Assembly (NCBI RefSeq): GCF_000751075.1
Contig: NZ_CCMG01000002.1
Location: 88,009-152,008 of the forward strand
Direction: 5' to 3'
Length of the DNA stretch: 64,000 nt
Source: Rickettsia tamurae
GTDB taxonomy: Bacteria; Pseudomonadota; Alphaproteobacteria; Rickettsiales; Rickettsiaceae
The position numbers and the translations under genes were made by a program. Below, one piece after another: positions 18,699 through 28,267 of the stretch. The notes beneath the pieces are model-generated. The model searched no databases. It saw only the letters and a program-made list of their open reading frames with translations, and was not told where the DNA came from. The first letter of the stretch is position 1. Each line of letters begins with the position of its first letter.

Positions 18699-18863
18699 GT
18701 CATCCCGTGACCCTTATGTCATTCCTGCGAAAGCAGGAATCTAGCAAAATCTATAAAAAACTTGTTTTTTTATAGACTTGTTTTATATTTTTCTGGATTC
18801 CTGCTTTCGCAGGAATGACATACGAAGTGTTTGTACAATATAGGACAAGACCACGAGATGACA
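18699..18863. repeat. Palindromic element split by another palindromic element
   Basis: An outer half TGTCATCCCGTGACC starts at 18699 and its partner (GACCACGAGATGACA) ends at 18863. Between them lies a complete second-family element from TATGTCATTCCTGCGAAAGC to GCTTTCGCAGGAATGACAT. This is direct evidence that one palindromic element inserted into another. Confidence 0.85.
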
Positions 18864-18887
18864 CCGAACTTATTATGACATAATTTA

Positions 18888-19556
18888 ATGAAAAAGTTAT
18901 ATCATTATCCTATTTGTCCTCTTTCAAGACAAGCCCGTGTCTTCTTAAAAGAATTAGATATAGAATTTACTACGATTAAAGAAGATTATTGGCAATTCAA
19001 TAAAGATTTCTTAAAAATAAATCCTGCCGGAACATTGCCTATTTTAGAAGAATCATACGGCTTATTTGTGGTAGGTATTTATCCTTTTGTTGAATATCTT
19101 AATAGCAAATATCCGAATTTTAATTTTTTAGATGAAGATATTGATATTTGCTGTGAAATTCGGAGATTATTTTTTTGGTTTAACGATAAATTTTATCGTG
19201 AAGTTACTAAGATTATTATCGATGAAAAAGTTATAAGATCAATTGCTAAAATGAGCAGCCCACGAACCAAGTTTTTACGTGCTGCAAAAAATAATTTAAA
19301 TTATCATTTAGAATATATAACTTCTTTACTAGAAAAAAGAAGTTATCTTGTATCGGATTCTTTAACTATTGCCGATATTGCCGCAAGTTGTCACTTATCG
19401 GTACTCGATTATTTCGGTGAGATTTATTGGGATAAATGGACGCTTATCAAACATTGGTATTCACTAATTAAATCAAGACCCGCTTTTAGGTTATTACTAC
19501 AAGATAGAATCCCGGGCTTTACCCCTCCGAACTATTATACAGATTTAGATTTTTGA
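18888..19556 (+). CDS. Glutathione S-transferase family protein
   Basis: 222 residues. The N-terminal thioredoxin-like domain has MKKLYHYPICPLSRQARVFL with Cys10 where many GSTs have the catalytic Cys, and NPAGTLPILEES (cis-Pro region). The C-terminal helical domain has SLTIADIAASCHLSVLDYFG, the GST N-capping motif. Likely a cytosolic thiol-transferase or detoxification protein. The stop lies only a few bases from the palindrome at 19559-19704. Confidence 0.9.
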   Translation: MKKLYHYPICPLSRQARVFLKELDIEFTTIKEDYWQFNKDFLKINPAGTLPILEESYGLFVVGIYPFVEYLNSKYPNFNFLDEDIDICCEIRRLFFWFNDKFYREVTKIIIDEKVIRSIAKMSSPRTKFLRAAKNNLNYHLEYITSLLEKRSYLVSDSLTIADIAASCHLSVLDYFGEIYWDKWTLIKHWYSLIKSRPAFRLLLQDRIPGFTPPNYYTDLDF

Positions 19557-19558
19557 AT

Positions 19559-19704
19559 AGACTTCTTCGGAAACTCTACTTCTAGAGGTAATTTGTGTGT
19601 CAATCCGCTGCTCGCATTCTCTCACATACTTCTATGTACGCTGTGGTGCTGTGCTGCGTGTTTCCTACAAATTCCTCTCTATAAGCGAGTTTCCGAAGAA
19701 GTCT
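19559..19704. repeat. Palindromic element, RPE-1-like, between gst and the BPL_N gene
   Basis: 146 bases with perfect 18-base ends AGACTTCTTCGGAAACTC (19559-19576) and GAGTTTCCGAAGAAGTCT (19687-19704) plus further inner pairing. On the minus strand it reads as the same family as the in-frame insert in the HU/IHF-like gene (43183-43326): both carry CGCTTATAGAGAGGAATTTG and ACAAATTACCTCTAGAAGTA. The last 14 codons of the BPL_N gene lie inside it. Confidence 0.9.
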
Positions 19705-20417
19705 AATATATAATTTAATAATTTGATTCTTTCCGTATCATGAGCTTTTAGTATTTTACGAATATTATTAAGAGATTGATTTTTTATGAGTGCAGGCTCA
19801 TATTCAAGATGAACTCCACTTAAAATAGCTTTCCCATCACCGTAAGTACATTTTATTATTACAGGTTTATTATCTTCATAACTTGCTATTATTTCAGTAT
19901 CTTTAGTATTTTCTGCATCAACAAAATATCCACCGCCATTATAAAAAGCATAACAATCCTTAATATTTAAATTAAGTGTTGGATTTATTTTTAGATAAGC
20001 GGCTCTTGCTCCTTTATGTGAGTTGTAATAATAAGGAGCAAGCAGCGGTCCTCTAACCGTTCCATTGAAAATCTTTAATTCTCTTTCACCTATAACCTCT
20101 ATATTTGTTCCTTTAGCGAATTCTACATAGTTACCGCTATAGTAACTGCCTGCACATATCCCAAGAAAATTACCGCCATTTTTTAAATAATTTTTTATAT
20201 TAGCATTTCCTTTACCTTGCAATTTTTGTACATAGTATAAATCTCTTCCACCAAGTAAAATAAGTAATAAGGTGTTTTGAACCCACTTTTCGCCTATAAT
20301 TTCTTGTGCAGTAATATAATCTACGTTATACTTTGGAGCATAAAGTCTTAAGGTATGCACGCAATGCTTAATACTTTCTTTTGAAACTCCTAGATCATTA
20401 TAAATTTTTATTTTCAT
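19665..20417 (-). CDS. BPL_N-type class I glutamine-amidotransferase-like protein
   Basis: 250 residues. Matches the biotin-protein-ligase N-terminal (BPL_N) family: MKIKIYNDLGVS, LLGGRDL, the nucleophile-elbow GICAGSYYSG (Cys88), YYNGGGYF and GVHLEYEP. In eukaryotes this domain is fused to biotin protein ligase; in bacteria it stands alone with no settled function. It is divergent from bioY, 75 bases away, and a birA lies 4.7 kb on, so a link to biotin use is plausible. The C-terminus enters a palindromic element and may have been altered by it. Confidence 0.85.
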   Translation of the reverse strand: MKIKIYNDLGVSKESIKHCVHTLRLYAPKYNVDYITAQEIIGEKWVQNTLLLILLGGRDLYYVQKLQGKGNANIKNYLKNGGNFLGICAGSYYSGNYVEFAKGTNIEVIGERELKIFNGTVRGPLLAPYYYNSHKGARAAYLKINPTLNLNIKDCYAFYNGGGYFVDAENTKDTEIIASYEDNKPVIIKCTYGDGKAILSGVHLEYEPALIKNQSLNNIRKILKAHDTERIKLLNYILDFFGNSLIERNL

Positions 20418-20492
20418 TTTTATATTCTTGACAAGGACATTATATAATTCTATTTAGTGCAATTACTTAAAAATAAATTATGAGGCAATTTT

Positions 20493-21035
20493 ATGCAACT
20501 TAATTCAATCTCACTACCGTTAACCAAAAGGCAAGCAATAGAAATAGTTTTAGGAGTGGTATTACTTACTATTTGTTCACAAATAGTAATACCTATGAAG
20601 CCTATATTTATTTCATTGCAAACCGTTGCAGTGATGTTCATCGGACTTACATATAATAAGACTACTGCACCTTTAACTATACTATCTTACATAACTCTTG
20701 GAACAATGGGAATCCCTGTGTTTGGAGAGTTTTCGAGCGGGTTACGAATATTATTCGGTCCCACCGCAGGATATCTAGCGGGTTTTGTAATTGCCGTATA
20801 TATTATGGCTAGCTTAAAAGATAAAATTTTTACTTCTAATAAATGGTTAAATCAGATATCTTTATGTTTAATCGGTAATATAATTATTATGAGTTTTGGC
20901 TGGATGTGGCTTTCTAAACTCTTAGGACCAAGCGGTGCATTTTACGGTGGTGTATTACCTTTTATAATACCGGGAATAATTAAATCAGTATTATTAATTG
21001 GACTTATTAATGTAGTAAAACCAAAAACTCGATGA
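20493..21035 (+). CDS. bioY: Biotin transporter BioY
   Basis: 180 residues with about six hydrophobic segments and the BioY signatures (MKPIFISLQTVAVMFIGL, then FGPTAGYLAGFV and GVLPFIIPGIIKSVL). BioY is the biotin-binding S-component of ECF-type transporters and in some Rickettsiales works without its own ATPase pair. GAGGC lies 9 bases upstream of the ATG. Biotin import fits the birA gene nearby and the lack of any biotin synthesis gene in the window. Confidence 0.94.
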   Translation: MQLNSISLPLTKRQAIEIVLGVVLLTICSQIVIPMKPIFISLQTVAVMFIGLTYNKTTAPLTILSYITLGTMGIPVFGEFSSGLRILFGPTAGYLAGFVIAVYIMASLKDKIFTSNKWLNQISLCLIGNIIIMSFGWMWLSKLLGPSGAFYGGVLPFIIPGIIKSVLLIGLINVVKPKTR

Positions 21036-21059
21036 ACTTCAAAATTTGACTATTTCAGC

Positions 21060-21161
21060 GTCATGCTGTGGCTTGACCACGGCATCCAGAAAAATAATAA
21101 AAATACTAATAATTATTAGTATTTTTTAACTAGACCCCGTGGACAAGCCACGGGGTGACAT
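21060..21161. repeat. Palindromic element between bioY and folC
   Basis: GTCATGCTGTGGCTTGACCACGG half unit and CCGTGGACAAGCCACGGGGTGACAT half unit flank a central AATACTAATAATTATTAGTATT palindrome (as two arms). This is the full-length form of the TCATCCCGTGG family: two hairpins around an AT-rich hairpin. Confidence 0.85.
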
Positions 21162-21204
21162 AGGTGGAACTGATTATATTATTAAAGCAAAAAAACAGTA
21201 ACAA

Positions 21205-22485
21205 ATGCTAATGCCGCATTTTCCGGTGCCGACCTGGAAAAATAATATTAAATATGATCTTGAAAATATATCAAGGCTTTTAAAAGCCTTAGGTAATCCT
21301 CATTTAAGACTTCCTCCCGTCATACATATAGCAGGTACAAACGGTAAAGGTTCAAGTACCGCTATGCTCAAAAGCATCTTTATGCTTACCGGTTATAAGG
21401 TACATTGCTATACATCTCCTCATTTATTAGAATTTAATGAACGAATCGTAGTAGCAGGTGAGAAAATCTCGGATAATGAATTATGGCAGGTTTATGAGCA
21501 GGTGAGGGTAGCAAGCGAAAAATTTAATATCGAACCTAGCTTCTTTGAAGGTACTACGGCGGCAGCATTTCTAGCATTTGAGAAAACAAAAGCTGATATA
21601 TTAATTTTAGAAACGGGACTTGGCGGACGATTAGACGCAACAAATATAGTAGAACGACCGTTAATTACTTTAATTACACCTATTTCATATGATCATATGA
21701 ATATGCTGGGTAATACATTACCCCTAATAGCAATTGAAAAAGCTGGTATTATGAAGTCTTGCGTTCCTTGCGTTATAAGTATGCAAGCTTTGGAAGTTTA
21801 TGAAACATTATTTGCAAAGGCTGAAGAGTTAGAAGTACCGAGTTTCTGTTATGAATATGATTTCGGTATTAAAAAGACGGACAACGGATTTATTTATTCA
21901 TCACGAAATTTTAGTTATGAGTTTCCGAATCCTTCGCTACTTGGTGATCATCAATTAATAAATGCTGCAAGCGTTATTGCTTTAATAAGTTTGATAAATA
22001 AACAATTTAATATCAGCAACGAAATTATCTCTAAAGGACTGCAAAATACTATTTGGGGAGCTAGAATCGAAAAAATAGAACCGAAAAAATATTCTAAATT
22101 AATAGGTGATAATGTTCAAATTTGGGTAGACGCAGCTCATAATAATAGCGGAGCTCAAGTTTTGGCAAATTGGATTCGTGATAATTTAAAATCACCGATA
22201 TATTTAATACTCGGTATGACTAAAAATAGGAATATCGAGGAATTTTGCTCCTACTTTAAGGGTTTGACAATTAAAGGTTACGGTGTTAAAGTTTTATCCG
22301 AACCACTAAGCCATAGTGCAGAAACAATAAATTTGGAAGGCAGAAAGAGCGGTATTGATTTTAGCGAAAGCGACTCACTTGAAGAAGCGATTAGTGATAT
22401 AAAGAAGATAAACGGCGATAATAAAGCAAATATTATAATAACCGGATCGCTTTATTTAGCTTCCGATTTTTATAAGTTACTATGA
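21205..22485 (+). CDS. folC: Dihydrofolate synthase / folylpolyglutamate synthase
   Basis: 426 residues, usual FolC length. It has the P-loop HIAGTNGKGSSTAML (residues ~41-55), YTSPHLLEFNERI, LETGLGGRLDATNIV, SYDHMNMLGNTLPLIAIEKAGI and VDAAHN at the ADP/ligand site. It adds glutamates to folates in the cytoplasm. The start may be the second Met (MPHFPVPTW, 21211); either is possible because no clear ribosome site is present. Confidence 0.96.
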   Translation: MLMPHFPVPTWKNNIKYDLENISRLLKALGNPHLRLPPVIHIAGTNGKGSSTAMLKSIFMLTGYKVHCYTSPHLLEFNERIVVAGEKISDNELWQVYEQVRVASEKFNIEPSFFEGTTAAAFLAFEKTKADILILETGLGGRLDATNIVERPLITLITPISYDHMNMLGNTLPLIAIEKAGIMKSCVPCVISMQALEVYETLFAKAEELEVPSFCYEYDFGIKKTDNGFIYSSRNFSYEFPNPSLLGDHQLINAASVIALISLINKQFNISNEIISKGLQNTIWGARIEKIEPKKYSKLIGDNVQIWVDAAHNNSGAQVLANWIRDNLKSPIYLILGMTKNRNIEEFCSYFKGLTIKGYGVKVLSEPLSHSAETINLEGRKSGIDFSESDSLEEAISDIKKINGDNKANIIITGSLYLASDFYKLL

Positions 22486-22510
22486 TGTCATTCCTGCGTG
22501 GATACTAAAT

Positions 22511-22712
22511 CGTCATTGCGAGCGACTGCAGGCCTTGTTGCGTGGATCAGTTTTTCCGGTGTCATCCCGCGACTTGACCACGGGATCCAGGAAACAACTT
22601 AAAATACTAAAATATTTAGTATTTTAAACTGGATCCCGTGGTCAAGTCGCGGGATGACACCGAGTGCTTTTTTCGATCCATGCAACAAAACCAATTTTTC
22701 CTTGCAATGACG
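22511..22712. repeat. Nested palindromic element between folC and sodB
   Basis: Outer arms CGTCATTGCGAG (22511) and TTGCAATGACG (ending 22712). A full TGTCATCCCGCG...GCGGGATGACAC element lies inside at 22559-22660. A half unit ATGTCATTCCTGCG lies just before, at 22485-22498. Confidence 0.85.
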
Positions 22713-22762
22713 TATTGATTCTCGCTATAAATATATAAAAACCAACATAGGAGAAAATAAAT

Positions 22763-23392
22763 ATGACCTATTGCAACAAATCTAATCAAACCTCATATCC
22801 TTTTATCTTACCTGATTTACCTTATGAGAAAGAAAGTTTTAAACTACATTTTACTCCCGAGACTTTTGATTATCATCATGGTAAACATCATAATGCTTAT
22901 GTACAAAATCTAAACAATTTACTCAAAGATAAAGAAGAATTACAAAAAAAAGATTTAGAAGAAATAATAGAATGGTCCTCTCAAAACTCAAATGCAGCTA
23001 TTTTTAATAACGCAGCCCAAATATGGAATCATACCTTTTTTTGGCATTCAATAAAGCCGCAGGGCGGAGGTAAGCCAAGCGGTAAAATATTAGAACAAAT
23101 TAATAAAGATTTCGATAGTTTTGAAGGATTTTGTGAGCAGTTTAAGCAAGAGGCAGTAGGGCAGTTCGGTAGCGGCTGGGCATGGCTTGTATATCACGAT
23201 AATAGGTTACAAATTATAAAAACCGCTAATGCCGGTACACCTATAGCAAACGGTATGAAGCCGCTTCTCGCATGTGATGTATGGGAACATGCTTATTATA
23301 TTGATTATCGTAATAAACGACCTGATTATGTTGACATATTTATTAAGCATATGATTAACTGGAAGTTTGTAGAAGATAACCTAATTAAGTAA
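22763..23392 (+). CDS. sodB: Superoxide dismutase [Fe]
   Basis: 209 residues. Family signatures [14 protein letters not shown] (metal His), [12 protein letters not shown] (metal His), [12 protein letters not shown] and [18 protein letters not shown] (metal Asp and His). It detoxifies superoxide in the cytoplasm. A strong AGGAG lies before the ATG. The stop is four bases from the start of the next gene, so sodB and the patatin gene are probably co-transcribed. Confidence 0.96.
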   Translation: MTYCNKSNQTSYPFILPDLPYEKESFKLHFTPETFDYHHGKHHNAYVQNLNNLLKDKEELQKKDLEEIIEWSSQNSNAAIFNNAAQIWNHTFFWHSIKPQGGGKPSGKILEQINKDFDSFEGFCEQFKQEAVGQFGSGWAWLVYHDNRLQIIKTANAGTPIANGMKPLLACDVWEHAYYIDYRNKRPDYVDIFIKHMINWKFVEDNLIK

Positions 23393-23396
23393 AATT

Positions 23397-25049
23397 ATGA
23401 ATTTAGAGGATATTAAAAAGGCTCAAGAAACTCCCATCGAATATATAGCTTTTAGTGGAGGGGGAGCTAAGGGAGCAATATATTCCGGAGCTTATGAGGC
23501 AGCAAAAAAAGCCGGTATTTTGGATAATGTCAAGGCGGTAGCCGGTTCTTCCGCCGGTGCTATAACTGCAGCAGTGGTAGCTCTTGGGACACCGCCTGAG
23601 CGATTTGAAGAAATTTCTAAAAATACAAATTTACAAACATTGCTTGGAAAAAAAGGATTTTCTGCGGGTATAGTACAGTTAAATAAAGACGGTAAACCTT
23701 TATATGATCTATTAGAACTTGTTATTAAAGAAAATATAGGAAATTTTTTACAGAGATCAGATATAGTAAATGTTAAAGATGATAAAGCTCTTGATGAATT
23801 AAGAGGAAGATACAACCAAAAAGACGGTAAAATATATTTTAAAGACATAGCGTTACTCCGAAAATACGATCCCGTACAGTATAAGGATTTAGTAATTACG
23901 GCAACTCAGCAAGAGACAAGCGAACTAACTATTTTCAATAGCTTTGATACGCCAAATGTTGAAATTGCTTTAGCTTGCCGTGCTTCTGCTTCTATACCAC
24001 TTGTTTTTGAGTCGGTAAAAATTGACGGTAAAAAATATGTCGACGGCGGATATAGAGATAATATACCGACAAAATATTTTAAAGGCAATGAACCGGAATT
24101 TGACACAAAAGAAGTAACTGATAATATGGAGGAGATTACCTTAGCTAAAAAGCAAGGTAGAACTCTAGCTATGGCTTTTGGTACGGGTATGGAAGCTGAT
24201 GCAAATATTGCTATATATAGTGCAAAAAAATTTGAAAGCCCAAGTGATATCGTAAAGTTTTTAGCTGATGTATTATTTAAGACGCTTGCAAAAGTAGGAG
24301 GAAAATTTAAATATACTGAAACTCTAAGAGAAACTAATGAGCAGTTACGTGAAAATGCTTTAAACACCGTTGTTTTAGATACTGCCGGAATAGATACTTT
24401 GGATTTCAAAGATGCACAAAAATATTCTGATTATTTGCATATTAAAGGATATTGTCAAACTAGAGAACATTTGAATAATCATAACCTTGGCAAAGAAGCA
24501 GATAAAACATTTGACCATCAAAAATTTCTACTAAATGTTTATGAAGTTTATGATAATAAAAATCTACATAAAACATTTGGAACTAAATTATTAGAAATGT
24601 TTATTCCGTCAAAAGAAAATAATACTTCTAAATGGCAAGAAGGAGTTATTGAAAATCATGATGATAAAGCAAAAATGTTATTATCATTTTGTAAAACCGG
24701 AGCATTAAACGAAAAAGAATTAAATGAAAAGCTTAAAGAATATGTAATTATTGCTGCAACTAGTCGTAATAATACACTAAAAGCCGATACAAACTCATTG
24801 AAAGCTTTGCTGCATACCTTAAACGATCCTGCTGCTTCAAGTAAAATAAAAGATAGTTTCATTGAGGTACTTGGAATAGATAAAAATAAAGATGTACGAT
24901 TTGATAAAACTAAAACCTTTGATGAAAATATTGCTAAGTTTAAATTTACTAAACAAGATTTAGAAAGCTTTATAACTAAAAGTAAAAGCAAAGCACCAAA
25001 AATTCAAAGCAAACATAACGTAGCTACAAGTCATGTAAGTAGGGGGTGA
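23397..25049 (+). CDS. Patatin-like phospholipase
   Basis: 550 residues. The N-terminal patatin domain has the oxyanion loop GGGAKGAIYSGAY (21-33), the nucleophile elbow GSSAG (50-54, Ser52) and the dyad Asp in DGGYRDNIP (~216). The C-terminal ~300 residues are helical and Lys-rich with no known domain. Rickettsial patatin enzymes Pat1 and Pat2 have phospholipase A2 activity toward host membranes (known from R. typhi and R. prowazekii); which of the two this is cannot be settled here. No signal peptide is visible. It starts four bases after the sodB stop. Confidence 0.93.
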   Translation: MNLEDIKKAQETPIEYIAFSGGGAKGAIYSGAYEAAKKAGILDNVKAVAGSSAGAITAAVVALGTPPERFEEISKNTNLQTLLGKKGFSAGIVQLNKDGKPLYDLLELVIKENIGNFLQRSDIVNVKDDKALDELRGRYNQKDGKIYFKDIALLRKYDPVQYKDLVITATQQETSELTIFNSFDTPNVEIALACRASASIPLVFESVKIDGKKYVDGGYRDNIPTKYFKGNEPEFDTKEVTDNMEEITLAKKQGRTLAMAFGTGMEADANIAIYSAKKFESPSDIVKFLADVLFKTLAKVGGKFKYTETLRETNEQLRENALNTVVLDTAGIDTLDFKDAQKYSDYLHIKGYCQTREHLNNHNLGKEADKTFDHQKFLLNVYEVYDNKNLHKTFGTKLLEMFIPSKENNTSKWQEGVIENHDDKAKMLLSFCKTGALNEKELNEKLKEYVIIAATSRNNTLKADTNSLKALLHTLNDPAASSKIKDSFIEVLGIDKNKDVRFDKTKTFDENIAKFKFTKQDLESFITKSKSKAPKIQSKHNVATSHVSRG

Positions 25050-25065
25050 GTTAGGTGGTGTCTAC

Positions 25066-25143
25066 TGTCACCCCGTGGCTTGACCACGGGATCCAGAAAA
25101 ACAATTTAAAATGCTAATAATTTTAACTAGCCACGGGGTGACA
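25066..25143. repeat. Palindromic element between the patatin gene and birA
   Basis: TGTCACCCCGTGGCTTGACCACGGG at the left and CCACGGGGTGACA at the right. The central part is shortened compared with the copy at 21060. The birA start lies 9 bases after it. Confidence 0.8.
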
Positions 25144-25151
25144 ATGGAAAA

Positions 25152-25970
25152 ATGAACATCGGTAAATTTAAACTAATTGTTTTTGACAAGCTAGACAGTA
25201 CAAGCTCTGAGGCTATGAGAATTGCTCAGAATGCTAAAGTTGATTCAAACTATGCAGTACTTGCCAAATCTCAAACTAGCGGACGTGGTAGAAGCGGCAA
25301 AAACTGGCAGTCTAGGTCAGATAACTTACATGTAAGTTTACTAATAAAGCCTGATAAAGAGCTAGAATTATTACCGCAATTATCTTTTGTTACGGCACTT
25401 GCAGTTTATGAGAGTATAGAATTGTTGACTATGTCATCTAGTAGCTTGACCACGGGATCCAGTAAATCAACAACTAATGGTGCTGCAAGTTATTTTTTGG
25501 ATCCCGTGGTCAAGCCACGGGATGACAGTGTACAACTAAAATGGCCCAATGATGTATTAATTAACGGTCGGAAAATTGCCGGTATACTTCTTGAATCTGT
25601 TAAAGTAGAAAATAATTATTACCTTATTATCGGTATCGGTATTAATATCACCTATCACCCTGATAATATCGACCAGCCTACTACTAGCTTAATAGGCGAA
25701 AATCTACTGCCTATAGAACCACAAGCTTTACTTAAGATATTAATAGAGAATTTTGAAAAATATTATCAAATTTGGTATAATAACGGTTTTCCTTTTATTA
25801 GAGAAAAATGGTTAGAACATGCTTACAAGTTATATGAAAATATTAGCGTTAAATATCAAAATGATATAGTAACCGGTTTTTTTAAAGATATTGATAGTAC
25901 CGGCAGAATAATATTGCAACTACCTTCCAAAAAAATAATCTCTTTTTCCACTGCCGAACTTTTCTTTTAG
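25152..25970 (+). CDS. birA: Biotin-[acetyl-CoA-carboxylase] ligase with palindromic insert
   Basis: 272 residues, catalytic domain only (no N-terminal HTH, so not a repressor). It has STSSEAMR, QTSGRGRSGKNW (biotinyl-AMP loop, 41-52), KWPNDVLINGRKIAGIL (130-146) and GIGINI. Residues ~94-127 (SSSSLTTGSSK...DPVVKPRDDS) are the translation of a palindromic element and separate ALAVYESIELL from LQLKWPND, which normally lie a few residues apart. The frame is preserved, so an enzyme with a surface loop is likely. It attaches biotin to carboxylases and pairs functionally with bioY. Confidence 0.94.
   Translation: MNIGKFKLIVFDKLDSTSSEAMRIAQNAKVDSNYAVLAKSQTSGRGRSGKNWQSRSDNLHVSLLIKPDKELELLPQLSFVTALAVYESIELLTMSSSSLTTGSSKSTTNGAASYFLDPVVKPRDDSVQLKWPNDVLINGRKIAGILLESVKVENNYYLIIGIGINITYHPDNIDQPTTSLIGENLLPIEPQALLKILIENFEKYYQIWYNNGFPFIREKWLEHAYKLYENISVKYQNDIVTGFFKDIDSTGRIILQLPSKKIISFSTAELFF
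25432..25528. repeat. In-frame palindromic element within birA
   Basis: About 97 bases from TGTCATCTAGTAGCTTGACC to GGTCAAGCCACGGGATGACA, with GGGATCCAG and TTGGATCCC inside. The same family as the intergenic copy 290 bases upstream. It adds about 33 codons without a stop or frameshift. Confidence 0.9.
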
Positions 25971-26052
25971 CAAAAATATTACTAAATTTAAATTGTAGAT
26001 TTAATTTTTGTTAACTTCTACTTAAGCTCTAATTTAACAAGATAATAAATAT

Positions 26053-26634
26053 ATGCCCTAAGAGAACAGCAATCCAAGTTATACGTCTCAAGCATTTTTA
26101 ACAAATGCATATAAGCAATTAAACGAATTAAAAAAAACTTTCTTCTAATAACATTCGTACATTAATGCAAGATTTTTATAAAATTGAAAAAGCTTTTAAA
26201 TGTGCCTTATTTACCGGTAATAATAACGCATGTGAAGGTTTAGTAGAATTATATGACGAAATAATAAAAAAATGCCTGATTATGAACTTCAAAATATAAA
26301 TATAACACAATTTAGAGATATTATGGTCTTAGTCGGAAGAGAACTTAAAAATGAAAAATGTATAAATACTTCCTTATTGTCATTAGATATTAATGAAAAG
26401 TTTTTTAACCAAGTGTTGTTGCTCACGTAAAAGCTATTGAAATATGTCAAAAGCAAAATAGTGAAGATCCTTTCGTAATTAATGAGGATGAAATTATTGA
26501 CAATTTTAATCTCACTCTTGATAGCCTCTGTATATCTGTAACAATAGACTATTCAGAGCTTGTATCCTCAATAACCATACATGAAGATGAGGTTAAAATA
26601 ATAACCTCAGATAATTCGTGTAATATATTATAGG
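26053..26634 (+). pseudogene. Decayed Sel1-like module gene
   Basis: No single frame is open, but joined frames give a protein related to the next two genes: KAFKCALFTGNNNACEGLVELY, then FRDIMVLVGRELKNEKCINTS, then a C-terminal acidic part ending at the TAG near 26634. Lesions visible are TAA at codon 3 (26059), a shift at the A8 run 26130-26137, a shift at the A7 run 26266-26272, and one near 26415. The module with ALFxGxxxAC and GxxLKxEKC is the same as in the genes at 26645 and 28268. Confidence 0.75.
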
Positions 26635-26644
26635 GATATGGATT

Positions 26645-28260
26645 ATGAAACAAACTCCTATTTCAGCTCAAAAATTTATACAACTAACTCCTGAATATTT
26701 ATATGAAAAAGGTAAAAAATCTTATAAAGATGCTTTACTGGAAGAAGAGATTTCTAAGCAACAAGAAAAATTTGTAGATACCATATTATATTTTCAAGGT
26801 GCTATGTTTTTAGGAAGTAATGATGCTTGTGCATATTTATCAGAATTTTATAAAAATGGAAATCACCTTGGAATCAATAATGAACAACTAAGTAATTTAA
26901 TAAAAATTGTAATTAATATAGGAAAATTTTTACATCATAGCAAGTTAACAAATTCTGTATGTTTAAAAGATTTTGGGATATCTGATTACTCTGAACTTAA
27001 AGAGCTAGCTATAATAGAAAATGGATATATGAATGCAGTACAGGGAGAATGGAGTAAAATTCCTGTTCCTGAATACTTAATTCTTTCTAATTTAAAATCA
27101 ATTATAACAGATTTTAATAGCACTTTACCCACTGAGTACCATTTAATTACCGATGAAAGTGTTTTTGAATGTAAAGAAGCAATAAACGAATTTACCGTAT
27201 TGGGTAGCAATAACGATAAGCATAAATCTATAATTCAAAAACCCCAAGAAATGGAAGAAATAATAAAGCCTACTAACGCCCAATCTCAACCTATAACTCC
27301 AGAACCAATAGAAGAATATAGAGAGTATGTTAAGAATGATGATTACGGGCTAACAGTGCAACAAACTGCACCATATCTTAAAAAAATAAAAGGGATAAAA
27401 ATAATGATGAAAAATGAAACTAGAAAAACAGAAAATACATTACTTACTTCTTTAGAAATATTACAAGAAGCATTAAAATACTATTCTGAGAATATTACAA
27501 TGCCTCTTACCAACTCAGGAAAAAGTTCATCAGAAATAACAGAAAATAACCGAGATGTTATAATTGAAATATACCAAAAATTAAAAGAAGCTCTTTTTTG
27601 CGGTCAAGAAAATGCAGCGTGGTATTTAGCTCAGTTTTATTATAATGGCTGGTTAGTTAAAGAAAATTATACTGAAGGAGATTTTTTTCTCGAAATAGGA
27701 AAAAAACTTAAGTCTAAGAGATGTAATAATACTTCTTATAAAAGCGGTAATCTTTTACCGAAAGAGCTTGAAATTTTGACTACAAAATGTGCTAAAGTTA
27801 TTGCAAGCTCTAAATCAAAATATCAATCAGAAATAACCGTTACAATAAAAGAAGAAGCTACCTCTGCTATTATTGAATGTATAAAAGATACTAAGATGGA
27901 AAATATATTTACTTTAGATGATAAACAACAAGATGAAACTATTAAAGATAGTGATTTTGATAATCCTGAACTATTAACATCATCTTCAGAATCTGCACCG
28001 GTATTTAGACCTAACAAAAAAATAGTATAAGCTTATTAGTACAGCTTTCTAAATCAATAACAACATCAACTGAGCAAAAAAATAATACTGAGCCTCCAAC
28101 TCCTTTGCAAAATAACTTGGATGAACATGATTTAAACTCTTTAATACCAAATAATTTAACCTCTGCTCCTATACCACCAAATAATATAATTGCAGTGGAT
28201 ATATTAGGTAAGAAAAATAAAGAAAAAACCCCCTGCCTTATTAAATGTCTAATGTTGTGA
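26645..28260 (+). pseudogene. Two-module Sel1-like repeat protein, frameshifted at its 3' end
   Basis: The first 461 codons are open (to 28030). Two related modules are visible: about residues 45-115 (GAMFLGSNDACAYLSEFY, then GKFLHHSKLTNS) and about 305-375 (KEALFCGQENAAWYLAQFY, then GKKLKSKRCNNTSY). They look like degenerate Sel1/TPR helical repeats, so a binding role is likely. At the A7 run 28016-28022 the frame is lost; with one more A it continues ~77 codons (ISLLVQLSKSITTST...) to TGA near 28260. Whether the shorter protein is functional is unknown. It starts 11 bases after the decayed relative and 7 bases before the next one, forming a tandem array. No signal peptide. Confidence 0.65.
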
Positions 28261-28267
28261 TAATATT

